Below are positions 19,552 to 29,298 of a stretch of 64,000 nt of DNA, piece by piece (the stretch's first letter is position 1; each line of letters opens with the position of its first letter). Source of the stretch: Deefgea chitinilytica. Its GTDB lineage: Bacteria > Pseudomonadota > Gammaproteobacteria > Burkholderiales > Chitinibacteraceae. The notes beneath the pieces are model-generated. The model saw nothing but the letters and a program-made list of their open reading frames with translations, was not told where the DNA came from and did not search any database. The position numbers and the translations under genes are program-made. The stretch spans positions 108,949-172,948 of the forward strand of contig NZ_WOFE01000005.1 of assembly GCF_016881405.1 (NCBI RefSeq). The letters run 5' to 3'.

Positions 19552-20103
19552 ATGTCAGCACAGCATAAAAATCAGGTTCGTATTATTGGCGGTGAATATA
19601 AGCGCCGTATTTTAAAATTTCCAGACTCCCTAGCGCTTCGTCCAACCCCTGATCGTGTACGCGAAACGCTATTTAATTGGCTAGGGCAAGATTGCACTGG
19701 CATGGTTTGCCTCGATCTTTTTTCAGGCAGCGGCGCACTTGGCTTTGAAGCCGCCTCACGCAACGCGAAAAAAGTCGTGATGGTCGAAGCCGCAAAACCC
19801 GTCTTTGCGGCGATTAAAAGCAATAAAGAACTACTCCGAGCGGAGCATATCGAACCATACTGGGGCACCGCAGAGCGTTATTTAGCCACCTGCAACACTC
19901 AATTTGATTTAGTACTACTCGATCCACCGTTTGCAACGGACTTATTAAATCAAATTCTGCCGCAGATTGTGCCTTTTCTCACCCCCGAAGCACGGGTCTA
20001 TATCGAATACGCCAATGTGCCCGATTTAAATGGTTGGGAAGTCTTGCGCGAAGGCAAAGCAGGCACGGTCAAATATGCATTATTGTGCCGTGCATCGGCT
20101 TAA
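19552..20103 (+). CDS. rsmD: 16S rRNA (guanine-966-N2)-methyltransferase RsmD
   Basis: RsmD (183 residues) methylates G966 of 16S rRNA. It has the N-terminal RIIGGEYKRRILKFP, the PTPDRVRETLFNWL motif, the SAM-binding LDLFSGSGALGFEA and the catalytic LLDPPFATD. The ATG at 19552 is preferred over the GTG one codon earlier because GGAG lies five bases before it. Divergent from ftsY with 68 bp between starts, which must hold both promoters. Confidence 0.96.
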   Translation: MSAQHKNQVRIIGGEYKRRILKFPDSLALRPTPDRVRETLFNWLGQDCTGMVCLDLFSGSGALGFEAASRNAKKVVMVEAAKPVFAAIKSNKELLRAEHIEPYWGTAERYLATCNTQFDLVLLDPPFATDLLNQILPQIVPFLTPEARVYIEYANVPDLNGWEVLREGKAGTVKYALLCRASA

Positions 20104-20135
20104 TTAGGTACTTTTTCCAACCCTACTCTCAGTAA

Positions 20136-20465
<330 letters not shown>

Positions 20466-20487
20466 TGACTTGCAGTGCGGATTGACC

Positions 20488-20511
20488 AGCGGGCATTTGC
20501 CCGCTTTTTTA
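20488..20511 (+). terminator. Rho-independent terminator of the ferredoxin gene
   Basis: Stem AGCGGGC / GCCCGCT with an ATTT loop, followed by six T residues, 23 bp after the ferredoxin stop. Confidence 0.9.
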
Positions 20512-20595
20512 TTTGCTATACGATTAGTAACTTTTAATATACTGATTTAAATCAGTCAGCTCACGAGTCTTGCGCCAAAGCGCTAGGAGAAAGAA

Positions 20596-21660
20596 ATGGG
20601 GACGTACAATTTACGCTCTGAAATTGAGGAAACCCTAAATATTGCACGTAGCCTGATTCATACCGCGCCTGATGAAGCGCTTCGCCTCGCCCATTTCGTG
20701 ACCGACCGTGCAGCAACGATAGAAGACCACAAATCAGAGGCGTTAGCGGCCTTGGTTATCGCCTTGGCATTTCGTGCCATGCCCACCGCCAAAGAAGATG
20801 AACGCGAAGCTGCTGCAGCCAAAGCCAGCCAGTTGGCGCTACAAAATGATTTAGACGACGCATGGATTGACGCCACAGACTGTTATGCCGATGTTTGCTA
20901 TGACACCGGCAACTACAATGAAGCAATGGATTTATGGCTGCAATTACTGGAAGTCGGCCTAGAACGACGTTGGTCCAAAGCCATCGCGCGAGCCTATATT
21001 GGCATTGGTAAACTCTTTTTTATTTTTGAAGACCCACCGAGCAGCTTAGAAACTCACCTTAAGGTCACCCCGCTACTGAGTGACATCGCCGACAAAAACA
21101 TCCACGTTTGCCATTACATCAACGTTGCTGCGGCGCAATTGCATTTACACAATGATCTAGCTTCAAACCAAGCCTTAGATCGTGCCGAAAATGCCTTACA
21201 AACGCTAGCGTTTTGCGAATACGAGCCCGAACTTTATTACTACCGAGGCCATTTGCTGAAAAAAGTAGGGCAAAAACACGCCGCCAAACAGCAATTTGAA
21301 CGCGCTTTTGCACTCAATGGCAGTAGCAATAATTACTGGGGCAAGGTCGTCAATATGATTGCAATTGGCGAGCTGCACTTAGAACAAAATGAAACCCACT
21401 CCAGCCACTATTTTATGCAACAAGCGCTAGAAGCGGCCGCAAGCATCCCTGCTAAATATTTATTGATGCTGGCGCACGCCGGATTAGCGCAAACCTACGC
21501 GGCAAAAGGGCAAACCGATTTAGAATTTACCCATTGGCAACAGCATTTTGAAATTGCCGAGGAAATCAACTCCGGCAAAACACATCAACGTTTGGCGACT
21601 TTCAAACGGCACTCTTTACTTCAACGTGTACACGAGCTAGAAGATAGCCTCAATACATAG
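20596..21660 (+). CDS. TPR-repeat cytoplasmic protein, unknown function
   Basis: A 354-residue all-helical protein with no signal peptide or membrane segment. Repeated helix pairs with TPR-like spacing can be seen (AWIDATDCYADVCYDTGNYN, AIARAYIGIGKLFFIFEDPP, YYYRGHLLKKVGQKHAAKQQ, MLAHAGLAQTYAAKGQTDLE). Similar repeat blocks form the sensory half of some diguanylate cyclases in Neisseriales, but no catalytic domain follows here. A strong AGGAGAAAG ribosome site precedes the ATG. It is a single-gene unit between two terminator-bounded regions, probably a scaffold or sensor. Confidence 0.8.
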   Translation: MGTYNLRSEIEETLNIARSLIHTAPDEALRLAHFVTDRAATIEDHKSEALAALVIALAFRAMPTAKEDEREAAAAKASQLALQNDLDDAWIDATDCYADVCYDTGNYNEAMDLWLQLLEVGLERRWSKAIARAYIGIGKLFFIFEDPPSSLETHLKVTPLLSDIADKNIHVCHYINVAAAQLHLHNDLASNQALDRAENALQTLAFCEYEPELYYYRGHLLKKVGQKHAAKQQFERAFALNGSSNNYWGKVVNMIAIGELHLEQNETHSSHYFMQQALEAAASIPAKYLLMLAHAGLAQTYAAKGQTDLEFTHWQQHFEIAEEINSGKTHQRLATFKRHSLLQRVHELEDSLNT

Positions 21661-22390
21661 ACGTATACCCACCAAACCATTAATAAAAAAGGGCTGCAAG
21701 CCAATACCAAATAAAGTCAAACCAATCGCGCCTTACTTTGAACTATTACCCTTACACAGCCCAGCATAAAATCAAGCTTAATCGACTACGATGAGTTGAG
21801 AAATTAAACCAGAGCTCTCGCCACCCTATCAATTTCCGCCACTCCCCAGTCTGAACTGAAGAGATAATTAATTCACTTGCACTGTACTTCAGCTAAAACA
21901 CAAAAAGCAGGAACTAATTGTGCATTTACTGCACTAGATTTGTGCCAATGCACAGAGCAAAAAAGTTCACAGCACCAATACCACCCAGTGGCAGATTCTC
22001 AATTTATATGAAATTATCAATCAATAACTTCGTAGTTTTAATTACAAAAAATAAATAATAAAGAAAGAAAAAAGAAAGCGTAATTTTTAACAGTGCCCAG
22101 AATGTGTTTTTTTAACATCAAAAAAAAATGTAGTTGCACAGCTATTTTTCTTATAGAAGTAGAGACAAGGCAACATAAGCAATTCATAATTATTGCACCG
22201 CAACATTTACTCAACTCTAAAATCAATTACTCTAGCTTTACTTTCTCACAAATTTGTGCAAAGCAACATCAACCTCGCCTGCGTTTTTGTAGCTAATTTA
22301 CGTAAAGCTGCTGCACACAAAAAGGCTTAAAAAACAATGAGATCATAAACACTTGACAAGATTTACAACTCATAAGATTAATCATCTCCA

Positions 22391-22416
22391 TCGTTACATT
22401 TTGTAGTGTGTAACGA
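22391..22416. promoter_or_regulatory. Operator-like dyad upstream of the chitinase
   Basis: TCGTTACA and TGTAACGA form a perfect 8-bp inverted repeat with a 10-bp centre. It lies about 30 bp after a TTGACA box and about 120 bp before the chitinase start, a likely place for a repressor or activator of chitin use. The binding protein is unknown. Confidence 0.45.
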
Positions 22417-22426
22417 AACGTCATTC

Positions 22427-22465
22427 AACCTAAAACCACCAAAACTTACAAAAAGTGGTCAGGTT
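22427..22465 (+). other. Possible stem-loop in the chitinase leader
   Basis: AACCT (22427) and ACCAC (22435) pair with GTGGT (22455) and AGGTT (22461), giving two stacked 5-bp stems with a small internal asymmetry and a 15-base A-rich loop. It may be part of the 5' untranslated RNA or a second protein-binding dyad. Confidence 0.35.
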
Positions 22466-22537
22466 TAAAGTACAAAGTACATACCAATGTCTTTGCGCGA
22501 ATGACACCATTTCAACTGAGAGGATGGAGATCTTTAC

Positions 22538-24607
22538 ATGTTTAAACTAAAGCACTTTGCAGTCGCTGCTTTGCCAGTTGCTGTATTCGCATCTTTTAGT
22601 TATGCCGCACCGGCATGGCAAGAGGGCACGACCTACAATGCAGGCACCGTAGTGAGTTACAGCGGTCATGATTATTCAGCGCTAGTCACTCACACCGCCT
22701 ACGTTGGTGCAAACTGGAATCCTTTAGCAACGCCAACGCTATGGAAAGATTTAGGTGCTTCTTCTGGTTCAGTAGCAACGCCAACACCTACGGCAACCGT
22801 AGCACCAACAGTAAAACCAACAACGGCACCGACAACCGCACCAACGGTAACCCCAACTACAACAGCAGCGACAGGAGCGTGCACTGCCCCAGCCTGGAGC
22901 AGTACTGCAGTGTATACCAACCAAACCGTGAGCTATAACGGCCGCAATTTCCAAGCGAAATGGTGGACGCAAGGCAATACGCCAAACGCAGCGGAAGTGG
23001 ATGGACCATGGCGTGACCTAGGTGCATGTGTTGGCACAGCAACGCCAACGCCTGTGGCTCCGACAGCGACACCGATTGTGACGGCTACTCCAACGGCAAC
23101 ACCAGTCGTTACCGTAACACCAACGACAACGCCAGTCGTCACCGTAACACCAACGACAACGCCAGTCGTCACCGTGACGCCTACGGCAACTTCGGTTGTT
23201 ACAGTCACCCCATCTGCAACCCCAGTTGGTCCAACGCCAACATCGGTACCATCAACCGGTGGCAAAGAAGTCGGCTCATACTTCGCACAATGGGGCGTTT
23301 ACGCTCGTGGTATGGAAGTTGCCGATATGGTCAGCAATGGCTCGGCAGCCAAAATGACTTACCTGAACTATGCCTTCGGTAATATTCAACCGAAAAATAA
23401 TGGTTACGAGTGTGTCGCGGGTTACGACAAGCTCGAATCGGGTGCAACAACACCAAAAGCACCGGATGCAGGTAGCGGTGGCGATGCATGGGCTGATTAT
23501 GGCCGGACTCCCGCGCGTCAAGTTTCAGGTGGCACGCCAATTACATGGGAAACACCTTTAGCAGGTAACTTCCATGAATTGCAATCGCTGAAAAAAATGT
23601 ACCCCAATATGAAGATCTTTATTTCATTGGGTGGCTGGACTTGGTCGAAATGGTTCTCCAATGCAGCGCAAACCGATGCTTTGCGTAAACAACTCGTTGC
23701 ATCATGCTTGGATATTTACATCAAGGGTAACTTACCACTGTACAGCGGTCGCGGTGGCCCTGGCACATTAGCCAATGTATTTGACGGTGTGGACATCGAC
23801 TGGGAATTCCCTGGTGTAATCGGTCAACCGTACAACACCGTTTCCGCGAACGACAAACGTAATTTCACGCTGTTGATGGCTGAATTCCGTGCGCAGTTGG
23901 ATGCGTTGAGCAAAGCCAACGGCAACAAGAAATACTATCTGACTGCAGCGATGTCAGCGGGTAAAGATAAGATCGAGCAAACTGAACCTGCGGAATACAG
24001 CAAGTACCTCGATTTCATCAACTTGATGACGTATGACTTCCACGGCGGTTGGGAATACACTAGCACGACGTATATGGATGCCGCGTACGAAAATAACGCC
24101 AATCCAGCGGCGAAAACCGACTTCCATTCGAATCTGTACGCAGATCCAAATGGTCCAAACTACCTTGATCCGAAAACCGGTCAACGTGGCGTAGCATCGT
24201 ACTACACGATTGATGATTCAGTGAAAAACCTGATCTCAGCAGGCTTCCCGGCAAATAAAATCATCGTTGGCGTGCCATTCTACGGTCGTGGTTGGAGCGG
24301 TGTACCAAACGTGAACAACGGTCTATACCAACAAGCAACAACACCAGCGCATGGCACTTATGAAAACGGTATCGAAGATTACAAAGTGCTCGTGAATGCG
24401 CCAGGTACGGTATATGTTCACCCGGTAACGAAACAATCTTGGAAATTTGATGGTTCTACATTCTGGTCGTATGACACACCAGCAGTCATCCAAACTAAGA
24501 TTGATTACGTGAATGCCAACAACCTAGGCGGTATGTTCAGCTGGTCACTCGATGGCGATGACAAATCAGCCACGTTGATGAACGCGATGAGCAAAGTTCG
24601 CAAATAA
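22538..24607 (+). CDS. Secreted GH18 chitinase with two chitin-binding domains
   Basis: A 689-residue modular enzyme. A signal peptide (about residues 1-23, ending FSYA-AP) is followed by a CBM5/12 chitin-binding domain (about 24-73, PAWQEGTTYNAG, AYVGANWNP), a Pro/Thr linker, a second CBM-like module (about 115-164, CTAPAWSSTAVYTNQTVSY and AKWWTQGNTP), a linker of 10-residue VTVTPTTTPV repeats, then a GH18 catalytic domain from about 244. The DGVDIDWE motif at 416-423 places the catalytic acid at Glu423; SLGGWTWSKWF and NLMTYDFHGGWE are also present. It should hydrolyse chitin outside the cell. The region before it is long and contains dyads that suggest specific control. A terminator follows. 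Confidence 0.96.
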   Translation: MFKLKHFAVAALPVAVFASFSYAAPAWQEGTTYNAGTVVSYSGHDYSALVTHTAYVGANWNPLATPTLWKDLGASSGSVATPTPTATVAPTVKPTTAPTTAPTVTPTTTAATGACTAPAWSSTAVYTNQTVSYNGRNFQAKWWTQGNTPNAAEVDGPWRDLGACVGTATPTPVAPTATPIVTATPTATPVVTVTPTTTPVVTVTPTTTPVVTVTPTATSVVTVTPSATPVGPTPTSVPSTGGKEVGSYFAQWGVYARGMEVADMVSNGSAAKMTYLNYAFGNIQPKNNGYECVAGYDKLESGATTPKAPDAGSGGDAWADYGRTPARQVSGGTPITWETPLAGNFHELQSLKKMYPNMKIFISLGGWTWSKWFSNAAQTDALRKQLVASCLDIYIKGNLPLYSGRGGPGTLANVFDGVDIDWEFPGVIGQPYNTVSANDKRNFTLLMAEFRAQLDALSKANGNKKYYLTAAMSAGKDKIEQTEPAEYSKYLDFINLMTYDFHGGWEYTSTTYMDAAYENNANPAAKTDFHSNLYADPNGPNYLDPKTGQRGVASYYTIDDSVKNLISAGFPANKIIVGVPFYGRGWSGVPNVNNGLYQQATTPAHGTYENGIEDYKVLVNAPGTVYVHPVTKQSWKFDGSTFWSYDTPAVIQTKIDYVNANNLGGMFSWSLDGDDKSATLMNAMSKVRK
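23071..23220 (+). repeat. 30-bp tandem repeat coding the chitinase linker
   Basis: Five in-frame copies of a 30-bp unit encode the Pro/Thr-rich linker (consensus TPVVTVTPTT) between the second binding domain and the catalytic domain. Copies three and four (23101-23160) differ at only two or three bases, so copy number could change by slippage without losing frame. Confidence 0.85.
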
Positions 24608-24680
24608 TGCAGCTCATTTGAAATTAAAGTTCGCTACCACCCCCTCCTAAATGGAGGGGGATAGCCGCGAGAAACACAAG

Positions 24681-24716
24681 GGTCAAATCTGTATTGCACA
24701 GATTTGGCCTTTTTTC
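24681..24716 (+). terminator. Terminator of the chitinase gene
   Basis: An 11-bp stem (GGTCAAATCTG / CAGATTTGGCC, one G-T pair) is followed by seven T residues. A second, T-less hairpin (CCCCCTCC / GGAGGGGG, 24640-24660) lies between it and the stop codon and may protect the mRNA 3' end. Confidence 0.85.
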
Positions 24717-24885
24717 CATTTGCTCACCCTCAACAGCACTCTTAGACAAAAAAACCCAGTGCGTTACTGCTCTACACTTTGATGTGCTTATTTAACTTCA
24801 AAACACTCACTTCAGTATTGCCCATCAAGGCAAGATTTGAGCCACTCAACCAGCAACTATTTAAATTGCCATTCCTATGCAGAAA

Positions 24886-24917
24886 TAAAAACACCCCAAA
24901 CCGAAGTCTTGGGGTGT
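24886..24917 (-). terminator. Terminator of ahcY
   Basis: On the minus strand a 9-bp stem (ACACCCCAA / TTGGGGTGT) with a 9-base loop ends in TTTTTATTT, about 48 bp after the ahcY stop. Confidence 0.85.
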
Positions 24918-24964
24918 CGTTCACACAGCTTGAATTTATTGATTAAGTATCAATAAATCGCATA

Positions 24965-26380
24965 TTAATAGCGATAGTGCGCTGGCTTGTAAGGCCCTTC
25001 TTTTGGCACATTGATGTAAGCCGCTTGCTCATCGGTCAACACCGTCAATTTCGCACCGATTTTCTTCAAGTGCAAACGCGCCACCATTTCGTCCAAGTGT
25101 TTTGGCAACACATAAACGCCAACTGGGTATTGATCCAATTTGGTGAACAATTCGATTTGCGCCAACACTTGGTTAGCAAACGAGTTAGACATCACAAAAG
25201 ATGGATGGCCTGTACCGCACCCCAAGTTCACCAAGCGACCTTCGGCCAACAAGATAATACGTTTGCCATCTGGGAATACGATGTGATCCACCTGTGGCTT
25301 AATATTGTCCCACTCGTATTGACGCAAGCTAGCCACTTGAATTTCGGAGTCAAAGTGACCGATATTGCAAACAATCGCGTTATTACGCATACGCACTAAG
25401 TGCTCGTGCGCGATCACGCTCACATTACCGGTAGTCGTTACGAAGATATCCACTTGATCCGCAACGTCATCGATCGTCACCACGCGGTAACCTTCCATCG
25501 CCGCTTGCAAGGCGCAAATCGGGTCGATTTCAGTCACCATCACCGTTGCGCCCAGGCCACGCAATGATTGCGCACAACCTTTACCCACGTCGCCGTAACC
25601 CAGAACCAACGCCACTTTACCAGCAACCATTACGTCAGTCGCACGTTTGATTGAGTCAACCAAAGATTCGCGGCAGCCGTAGAGGTTGTCGAATTTTGAC
25701 TTCGTTACCGAATCGTTCACGTTAATCGCTGGGAAGGCCAATTTGCCTTGCTCATGCATTTGGTACAGACGGTGAACACCGGTCGTGGTTTCTTCAGTCA
25801 CGCCTTTGATCGCCGCCAAACGCGTTGAGTACCATTTTGGATCTTTCGCGATTTGCGCTTTGATCGCCGCGTACAGTACGGTTTCTTCTTCGTTGGTTGG
25901 ATTAGCCACCACACTGAGGTCGCTCTCAGCACGTGCGCCCAAATGCAGCAGCAAAGTCGCATCGCCACCATCGTCCAAAATCATATTGGCGTGTTCACCG
26001 TTCGGCCACTCGAAGATCTGGTGTGTGAATTGCCAGTATTCTTCCAGCGATTCGCCTTTAAATGCGAACACGGGTGTGCCTTGGCCATTATGACCGTTCA
26101 ACGCGATTGCCGCAGCAGCGTGATCTTGCGTCGAGAAAATATTGCACGACGCCCAACGCACTTCTGCGCCCAAAGCTTGCAAAGCTTCGATCAAAACGCC
26201 AGTTTGAATCGTCATATGCAGCGAGCCGGCAATACGCGCGCCTTTCAATGGCTGCTGCGCTTTGAATTCGTCGCGTACAGTCATCAGACCAGGCATTTCT
26301 GTTTCTGCGATGTTCAGCTCTTTGCGGCCCCAGGCGGCAAGGCTAGTATCGGCTACGTGAAAATCTTTGAATTCGGCCAC
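24965..26380 (-). CDS. ahcY: S-adenosylhomocysteine hydrolase
   Basis: This NAD-dependent enzyme splits S-adenosylhomocysteine into adenosine and homocysteine, removing the product inhibitor of methyltransferases. Motifs include [27 protein letters not shown], the NAD-binding [17 protein letters not shown] and the C-terminal [10 protein letters not shown]. The GTG at 26380 is preferred: GGAG stands seven bases before it, the product is 471 residues as usual, and the longer open frame to 26485 would run through the riboswitch. It works in the same cycle as metK nearby. Confidence 0.93.
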   Translation of the reverse strand: MAEFKDFHVADTSLAAWGRKELNIAETEMPGLMTVRDEFKAQQPLKGARIAGSLHMTIQTGVLIEALQALGAEVRWASCNIFSTQDHAAAAIALNGHNGQGTPVFAFKGESLEEYWQFTHQIFEWPNGEHANMILDDGGDATLLLHLGARAESDLSVVANPTNEEETVLYAAIKAQIAKDPKWYSTRLAAIKGVTEETTTGVHRLYQMHEQGKLAFPAINVNDSVTKSKFDNLYGCRESLVDSIKRATDVMVAGKVALVLGYGDVGKGCAQSLRGLGATVMVTEIDPICALQAAMEGYRVVTIDDVADQVDIFVTTTGNVSVIAHEHLVRMRNNAIVCNIGHFDSEIQVASLRQYEWDNIKPQVDHIVFPDGKRIILLAEGRLVNLGCGTGHPSFVMSNSFANQVLAQIELFTKLDQYPVGVYVLPKHLDEMVARLHLKKIGAKLTVLTDEQAAYINVPKEGPYKPAHYRY

Positions 26381-26444
26381 GATAATACTCCATGTGGCCG
26401 GGTCGATGCTCACCGTCATCGAACCCGGCAGGGTTTGAACGAAA

Positions 26445-26523
26445 GGTGAGCGCCGTTGGATGGGATAGTACCGAGCCTGACTCACGCGACCTGGATAAGG
26501 CCGGCGGCTGCAGCGCCCCTCGG
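26445..26523 (-). promoter_or_regulatory. S-adenosylhomocysteine (SAH) riboswitch
   Basis: The minus-strand leader of ahcY contains, in order, CCGAGGGGCGCTGCAGC, a variable GC-rich hairpin, CAGGCTCGG and AACGGCGCTCACC. CCGAG pairs with CTCGG and GGGCGC-type bases pair with GGCGCTC downstream, forming the H-type pseudoknot of the SAH riboswitch class. This class is known upstream of ahcY in beta- and gammaproteobacteria and turns expression on when SAH builds up. A TAAAAT -10-like box lies just upstream (26531-26536). Confidence 0.92.
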
Positions 26524-26602
26524 TGCCGAGATTTTAGCGTAAAAACCGCCATTTCGCAGCAGATTAAACGGTCAAACGGTCGACTAACGGACAGCAATCG
26601 GG

Positions 26603-27058
26603 CTAGGCGGCAGGCAAAGCACGGCCGCCGCTGGCAGCCTGTGCGATCTGGGCAGTCGCTTCCGCATCTGCCAGCACTGGGCGCAGGATGATGTGTAGCG
26701 AGCCCGCTTTCGCCTCTTCAATCAAGGTATCGGGTGCTGCGTCTTGTTGAACAAAGCCTGCAGCTAAATACATTGGCAACGCATCCGCCGTCACCACCGC
26801 CCAACATTCCTCACGACCAATCCAACGTCCTAGTTGCTGTAATAAAAGTTGCAGTACCACTTCATCACGCGTCACTACGCTATCGAGTCGAATCAAGCCG
26901 CGCGCCATCACCACGCGCAGCCCTCCGCATAACTCATCACCTTCTTCGGCCAGCAACACCATATCGGCCAGCGTGGGAGCGGCTTGGCCGGCATCAGTAA
27001 ACCAAGTGCTCAATTTGCGGTATTCGGCAGGGGAAGCCAGTCTGGTTAAAATCGACAT
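26603..27058 (-). CDS. GNAT-like N-acetyltransferase
   Basis: A 151-residue protein with a weak GNAT pattern: LADMVLLAEEGDELCGGLRVV for the central strands, then RLDSVVTRDEVVLQLLLQQL and YLAAGFVQ near the expected acetyl-CoA and C-terminal strands. The Q/RxxGxG/A loop is not clear, so catalytic activity is uncertain. The ATG at 27058 is chosen because AGGAG lies eight bases upstream. It sits between metK and ahcY but behind the metK terminator; its substrate is unknown. Confidence 0.65.
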   Translation of the reverse strand: MSILTRLASPAEYRKLSTWFTDAGQAAPTLADMVLLAEEGDELCGGLRVVMARGLIRLDSVVTRDEVVLQLLLQQLGRWIGREECWAVVTADALPMYLAAGFVQQDAAPDTLIEEAKAGSLHIILRPVLADAEATAQIAQAASGGRALPAA

Positions 27059-27077
27059 TTTGAAACTCCTACAAAGT

Positions 27078-27106
27078 AAAAAGGTGGACCTTAAGTCCAC
27101 CTTTTT
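27078..27106 (-). terminator. Terminator of metK (symmetrical)
   Basis: A 12-bp stem (AAAAAGGTGGAC / GTCCACCTTTTT) with a five-base loop immediately after the metK stop. It carries a T run on either strand. Confidence 0.88.
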
Positions 27107-27107
27107 A

Positions 27108-28280
27108 TCACTTCAGACCAGCTGCTGCTTTGAGCTGTTCGACCTTATCGGTGCGTTCCCACGTAAAATCGGGCTCTTCACGACCAAAATGACCATAAGC
27201 TGCGGTTCGGCTGTAAATTGGGCGCAGCAAATCGAGCATTTTGATAATGCCTTTCGGGCGCAAATCAAAGTTCTCTTGAATAATTTCGACGATTTTCTCG
27301 TTCGGAATCACACCCGTACCCCAAGTATCCACCATGATCGACACCGGTTTCGCCACACCAATCGCGTACGACACTTGCACCAAGCATTGCTTTGCAATAC
27401 CCGCGGCAACGATATTTTTTGCCACATAACGCATCGCGTACGCAGCCGAACGATCTACTTTCGATGGATCTTTACCCGAGAAAGCACCGCCGCCGTGTGG
27501 CGCAGCGCCGCCGTAGGTATCAACAATAATTTTACGGCCAGTCAAACCGCAATCGCCCATTGGGCCACCGATCACGAAACGACCGGTTGGGTTCACCAGA
27601 AACTTGGTGTTTTCAGTAATCCATTCGCTTGGCAAAACTGGCTTGATAATTTGCTCAATCACGGCTTCTGATAATTGCACGTGCGACACGTCTGGATGGT
27701 GCTGAGTCGACAACACCACGGTATCAACTTCTTTGACTTTGCCAGTTTCACCATCATAACGCAGCGTCACTTGTGATTTCGCATCCGGACGCAACCAAGG
27801 CAAGCGACCATCTTTGCGCAATTCGGCTTGGCGTTGCATCAAGCGGTGCGAGTAATAAATCGGCGCGGGCATCAATTGCGGCGTTTCATCGCACGCATAA
27901 CCAAACATCAAACCTTGATCGCCAGCACCCATATCCAAATCAATGCCTTCGCCTTCGTTCACGCCTTGAGCGATATCGGGCGATTGCTTGTCGTAGGCGA
28001 CCAAAACGGCACACGTTTTGTAATCAAAACCAATGTCAGAATGATCGTAACCAATCCGTTTGATCGTATCGCGAGCGATTTGGATGTAATCGATATTGGC
28101 ATGCGTGGTAATTTCGCCGGCCAATACCACCAAACCAGTATTCACCAAGGTTTCAGCGGCAACACGAGCGTGTTTATCTTGGGCGAAAATCGCATCTAAA
28201 ATCGCATCCGAAATTTGATCGGCGACCTTATCTGGATGACCTTCAGAAACGGATTCAGAAGTAAATAGAAAATCTTTCAT
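27108..28280 (-). CDS. metK: S-adenosylmethionine synthase
   Basis: MetK (390 residues) makes S-adenosylmethionine from methionine and ATP. Conserved motifs are [32 protein letters not shown], the P-loop [19 protein letters not shown] and the C-terminal [22 protein letters not shown] ribosome site precedes the ATG. It is divergent from the lipid A acyltransferase with an 81-bp gap. Together with ahcY it covers both sides of the methylation cycle. Confidence 0.98.
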   Translation of the reverse strand: MKDFLFTSESVSEGHPDKVADQISDAILDAIFAQDKHARVAAETLVNTGLVVLAGEITTHANIDYIQIARDTIKRIGYDHSDIGFDYKTCAVLVAYDKQSPDIAQGVNEGEGIDLDMGAGDQGLMFGYACDETPQLMPAPIYYSHRLMQRQAELRKDGRLPWLRPDAKSQVTLRYDGETGKVKEVDTVVLSTQHHPDVSHVQLSEAVIEQIIKPVLPSEWITENTKFLVNPTGRFVIGGPMGDCGLTGRKIIVDTYGGAAPHGGGAFSGKDPSKVDRSAAYAMRYVAKNIVAAGIAKQCLVQVSYAIGVAKPVSIMVDTWGTGVIPNEKIVEIIQENFDLRPKGIIKMLDLLRPIYSRTAAYGHFGREEPDFTWERTDKVEQLKAAAGLK

Positions 28281-28361
28281 TGGGAGGATTACCTTCGGTT
28301 ACATGACCACAAAGGGCCAATCGCAGCTACAATCTAGGTCTTCATTCGACTGAACATCCAT

Positions 28362-29255
28362 ATGCTACTGACGTTCTGTAAATTATTAGCTAAATTGCCA
28401 CTGCCCTTGTTGCAAGCACTAGGCTGGCTCATCGGTTGGCTGGTTTGGCTGGGCAGCGCCCGCCATCGCAAAGTACTCACCGCGAACTTGAAACAAAGTG
28501 CAATTGCGGAAAATGAGCTTGATTATAACCGATTACTTCGCTCAAGTATTCCTGCCCACGGCATTGCTGCATTAGAATTTTTAGTGCACTGGATGAGACC
28601 GATTCCTGAACTAGTGGGAATGGTCAAAGAAAAACGCGGCTGGGAGCATGTTGAAGCCGCGCTCACCACGGAACGACCCATTATTTTTGTGTCGCCACAT
28701 TTAGGGGCACTTGAAATGGTAGGAGTATGTATTGCAGGCTTAATCCCTAAAAAGCTTGCACCGCTATACCGCCCACCTAAGCAATCCTACCTTGAACCAC
28801 TGATGATTTACTCACGCTCACGCAGCGGCGCAGAGCCCGCTCCGGCCAATGCGTCGGGCGTACGCGTGTTACTCAAAACCCTCAAGCAAGGTGGCGTAGC
28901 TTATTTATTACCCGACCAAGTTCCGGGTGGCGGCGAAGGCGTTTGGGTGCCATTTTTTGGAAAAACCGCGTATACGATGACGCTGTTTTCCAAAATGGTG
29001 AAATCGAGCAACGCGATTGTACTGCCCTGTTATGTCGAGCGGCTTGGCATTGGCCAAGGCTATCGCTTTCACATTCAGCCTTTTGTCGGCGAACTCAATG
29101 GCGAAGCCGAGCACGACGCAACCTTGCTCAATCAAAACATCGAAAACTTGATCCGACAGATACCAGAGCAATATTTCTGGAGTTATAGCCGCTACAAACA
29201 CCCTGCTGGTGCGCCACTACCGCCCGGCGAATCTAGCCGCTCAGCCATTTTTTAA
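28362..29255 (+). CDS. Lipid A biosynthesis acyltransferase (LpxL/HtrB family)
   Basis: A 297-residue inner-membrane-anchored acyltransferase. The N-terminal hydrophobic segment (residues 1-30) is followed by the catalytic HxxxxE motif in SPHLGALEM and the LLPDQVPGGGEGVWVPFFG block typical of late lipid A acyltransferases. It adds a secondary acyl chain to lipid A on the cytoplasmic face. A paralogue follows 43 bp downstream, so two secondary acylations are likely made from this locus. Which is laurate- or myristate-specific cannot be told. Confidence 0.93.
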   Translation: MLLTFCKLLAKLPLPLLQALGWLIGWLVWLGSARHRKVLTANLKQSAIAENELDYNRLLRSSIPAHGIAALEFLVHWMRPIPELVGMVKEKRGWEHVEAALTTERPIIFVSPHLGALEMVGVCIAGLIPKKLAPLYRPPKQSYLEPLMIYSRSRSGAEPAPANASGVRVLLKTLKQGGVAYLLPDQVPGGGEGVWVPFFGKTAYTMTLFSKMVKSSNAIVLPCYVERLGIGQGYRFHIQPFVGELNGEAEHDATLLNQNIENLIRQIPEQYFWSYSRYKHPAGAPLPPGESSRSAIF

Positions 29256-29298
29256 CATTACATTGTTCAAGGCGCTCATCGCGCCTTGCGGAGTCGGT

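Larger units (their letters stand above)
21661..22537. other. 877-bp AT-rich intergenic region upstream of the chitinase
   Basis: No convincing gene lies here; the small open frames are low-complexity and lack ribosome sites. The right-hand third carries a TTGACA hexamer (22353-22358) with an imperfect -10 (ATTAAT or GATTAA) about 17-18 bp on, an 8-bp-arm dyad (22391-22416) and a longer stem-loop (22427-22465). The region therefore probably holds the chitinase promoter, operator and a structured leader. The left two thirds show nothing recognisable. Confidence 0.5.

Noticed and set aside
21681..21703. Possible weak minus-strand terminator GGCT/AGCC after the TPR gene
   Set aside because: Stem of four base pairs and no minus-strand gene to end.
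22093..22296. 67-codon ORFs on both strands in the chitinase upstream region
   Set aside because: Low-complexity AT-rich frames without ribosome sites; the two strands mirror each other.
23071..23220. 30-bp direct repeats considered as a CRISPR array
   Set aside because: The units are contiguous without spacers and code in frame for the chitinase linker.
22933..23265. 110-codon minus-strand ORF with VGVTVTTGVV repeats
   Set aside because: It is the reverse reading of the chitinase Pro/Thr linker repeat and simply mirrors its period.
26381..26485. N-terminal extension of AhcY to 26485
   Set aside because: These codons fall largely within the SAH riboswitch, and AhcY homologues do not have such an extension.
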